Source: Actinoplanes sp. KI2 (GTDB lineage Bacteria > Actinomycetota > Actinomycetes > Mycobacteriales > Micromonosporaceae). Taken from it: 64,000 nt of DNA. Under the pieces are notes generated by a model. It had not been told where the DNA came from. It did no database searches and saw only the letters and a program-made list of their open reading frames with translations. Below, one piece after another: positions 63,114-64,000 of this stretch. The position numbers and the translations under genes were made by a program. Each line of letters starts with the position of its first letter. Position 1 is the stretch's first letter. Location: assembly GCF_025630775.1 (NCBI RefSeq), contig NZ_JAOSZE010000006.1:1-64000 (forward strand), in the 5' to 3' direction.

Positions 63114-63875
63114 TTACGCGCGAATGAGCTCCGCCACGGCCGTCGGGGCACCAAGATCCGGGGCATTATGGTCGAACTCGGGCGTGACGGTCAGTCGAGT
63201 GTCCGGGATCGTGTCCGCCAGCAAGATCAAAACCTCTTGGATGTACGCCGGGGAGCGTCCCCCGCCGAGCAGCAGCGTCGGTGCCTTGATCGCGGCATAC
63301 CGGCTGCCGTCGGAGTCCAGCTCGCGGACGACCCGCGCCTCGCGGACGACCGTCGGCAGCACCTCGCGGATCGACCGGCCCTCGGCGTTGAAGTGCTGCA
63401 TCGCCCAGACCGCGGCGGTGGCGACCGGGCCGCCGGGCATGAAGTCGCACGAGTGCAGGTAGTGGACCATCGCGCGCGCGTCGTGGCCGGCGGCGAGCAG
63501 CTCCTCGTACCGGGGGAGCCACTCCCACGGCAGTGAGCCGTGCACGCTGACCGCGGGCTCGAACACGATCAGCCGGTCGAGCTCGGTGCGCAGCGCGGCG
63601 TGCAGCGCGATCAGCCCGCCGTAACTGTGCCCGAAGAGCTGCCGGGACTCGGTCTCCTCGAGCACCTCGAGCACGTCGGAGATCTCCACCTCGAGCCCGT
63701 AGTCGCTGCCCTGCGCCGGGCTCTTGCCGCGCCCGCGTCGCTCGATCACGTGCACCGTGTGCCTGTCGGCCAGCGTCGCGGCCAACGCCTGGTAGTGACG
63801 GGCACGGCGGGTCGTGCCGGGCAGCACGACCAGGCCGGGTCCTTGACCGGTGGTCACAACATCGACAGAAGCCAT
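63114..63875 (-). CDS. alpha/beta-fold hydrolase
   Basis: About 253 residues with the alpha/beta-hydrolase plan: oxyanion strand LVVLPGTTRRARHY, nucleophile elbow GHSYGG (Ser), a likely acid near APTLLLGGGRSP and the catalytic His in TPEFDHNAPDLG. No signal peptide. Substrate unknown, probably an ester or lactone. ATG 63875 fits TACATT 7 nt upstream (leaderless); GTG 63881 is an alternative. An 18-bp palindrome overlaps the promoter, and a divergent gene starts on the other side. Confidence 0.88.
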   Translation of the reverse strand: MASVDVVTTGQGPGLVVLPGTTRRARHYQALAATLADRHTVHVIERRGRGKSPAQGSDYGLEVEISDVLEVLEETESRQLFGHSYGGLIALHAALRTELDRLIVFEPAVSVHGSLPWEWLPRYEELLAAGHDARAMVHYLHSCDFMPGGPVATAAVWAMQHFNAEGRSIREVLPTVVREARVVRELDSDGSRYAAIKAPTLLLGGGRSPAYIQEVLILLADTIPDTRLTVTPEFDHNAPDLGAPTAVAELIRA

Positions 63876-63884
63876 GCTCACGAA

Positions 63885-63902
63885 TGTAGTACATCTACTA
63901 CA
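63885..63902. promoter_or_regulatory. operator palindrome between divergent genes
   Basis: TGTAGTA-CATC-TACTACA: perfect 7-bp arms with a 4-nt centre. It overlaps the hydrolase -10 (minus-strand TACATT, 63888-63883) and lies about 5 bp from GATACT (63908-63913), the probable -10 of the + strand gene. Confidence 0.7.
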
Positions 63903-63922
63903 ACTTTGATACTGTGCTGGAC

Positions 63923-64000
63923 ATGGGAGGAATGACTTTGACGGGGGCGCTCGGCGTCGGCACCGAGGTGTCGGCCGACGAGCGGGTCATCGACGTCCGT
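63923..64000 (+). CDS. truncated ORF at the window end
   Basis: The reading frame is open to the window end. From ATG 63923 it begins MGGMTLTGALGVGTEVSADE and continues into RVIDVR. ATG 63932 and TTG 63938 are also in frame; GGGAGG at 63925-63930 suits TTG 63938, while GATACT suits a leaderless ATG 63923. Too short to identify. It shares the 63885 operator with the hydrolase and could encode the regulator or another target. Confidence 0.5.
   Translation, partial: MGGMTLTGALGVGTEVSADERVIDVR

Overview
The window is a GC-rich chromosomal segment from an actinomycete. The gene set, GTG/TTG starts, many leaderless-type promoters (TAnnnT followed 6-7 nt later by the start codon) and the protein sequences fit Micromonosporaceae, probably an Actinoplanes-like organism. 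That assignment is inferred from the genes; no rRNA or tRNA gene is present. Coding density is high. The only stretches over about 300 bases without a gene are 5971-6530 (3'-end repeats, then a promoter/hairpin region), 8838-9240 (small ORF candidate, dispersed repeat, damage-type promoter) and 50164-50552 (promoter, long hairpin, dispersed repeat).

Layout. 1-3590: sulfur relay genes (cysteine desulfurase, mnmA) and a MetE-like protein. 3607-5970: NAD-dependent DNA ligase ligA. 6531-8837: first of three membrane GGDEF-EAL proteins (others at 17743 and 40779). 9184-14078: gatC-gatA and gatB, with a secreted M1 peptidase on the other strand between them. 14300-17580: three minus-strand envelope genes (membrane phosphoesterase, sugar dehydrogenase-like lipoprotein, PH-domain protein). 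20466-28009: a LacI-controlled mannoside uptake and cleavage operon. 28014-32926: an MFS exporter fused to carboxypeptidase-regulatory-like repeats and a secreted PKD protein. 32916-37264: a BTAD/SARP-type regulator divergent from a Tat-exported multicopper oxidase and a coupled unknown protein. 37269-38804: an SDR/TetR divergent pair with two operators. 38808-55381: branched-chain amino acid and serine synthesis (ilvD, ilvBNC, serA, leuB, ilvE, cimA), interrupted by a GGDEF-EAL gene, mannosyl-3-phosphoglycerate synthase and a tyrosine phosphatase. 55348-64000: a truncated threonyl-tRNA synthetase paralogue, twin endonuclease/exonuclease/phosphatase-fold proteins, paired M16 peptidases, an ArfB-type release factor, a conserved protein often annotated as 3-methyladenine DNA glycosylase, an alpha/beta hydrolase and a truncated ORF.

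Regulation is the richest part. ilvB and cimA each follow a short peptide with Val/Leu/Ile codons and a hairpin plus T-run, the arrangement of ribosome-mediated attenuation. The editing-less ThrRS paralogue follows a 17-residue peptide with three consecutive Thr codons and competing hairpins, one of which takes in part of the Shine-Dalgarno sequence. ligA, gatC and gatB share a promoter resembling the RecA-independent (PafBC-type) DNA-damage promoter. The mannoside operon, the TetR/SDR pair and the hydrolase locus have recognisable operators.

A second theme is structural: five genes (cysteine desulfurase, ligA, gatB, a GGDEF-EAL gene and the glycosylase-like gene) are followed by tandem copies of their own 3' ends, usually including the stop-codon region. 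A sixth duplication spans a stop/start junction, and mnmA and a GGDEF-EAL gene carry in-frame repeats. A 47-bp repeat occurs in two intergenic regions 41 kb apart. All functional statements come from reading the sequence and family knowledge; no searches or structure calculations were run.
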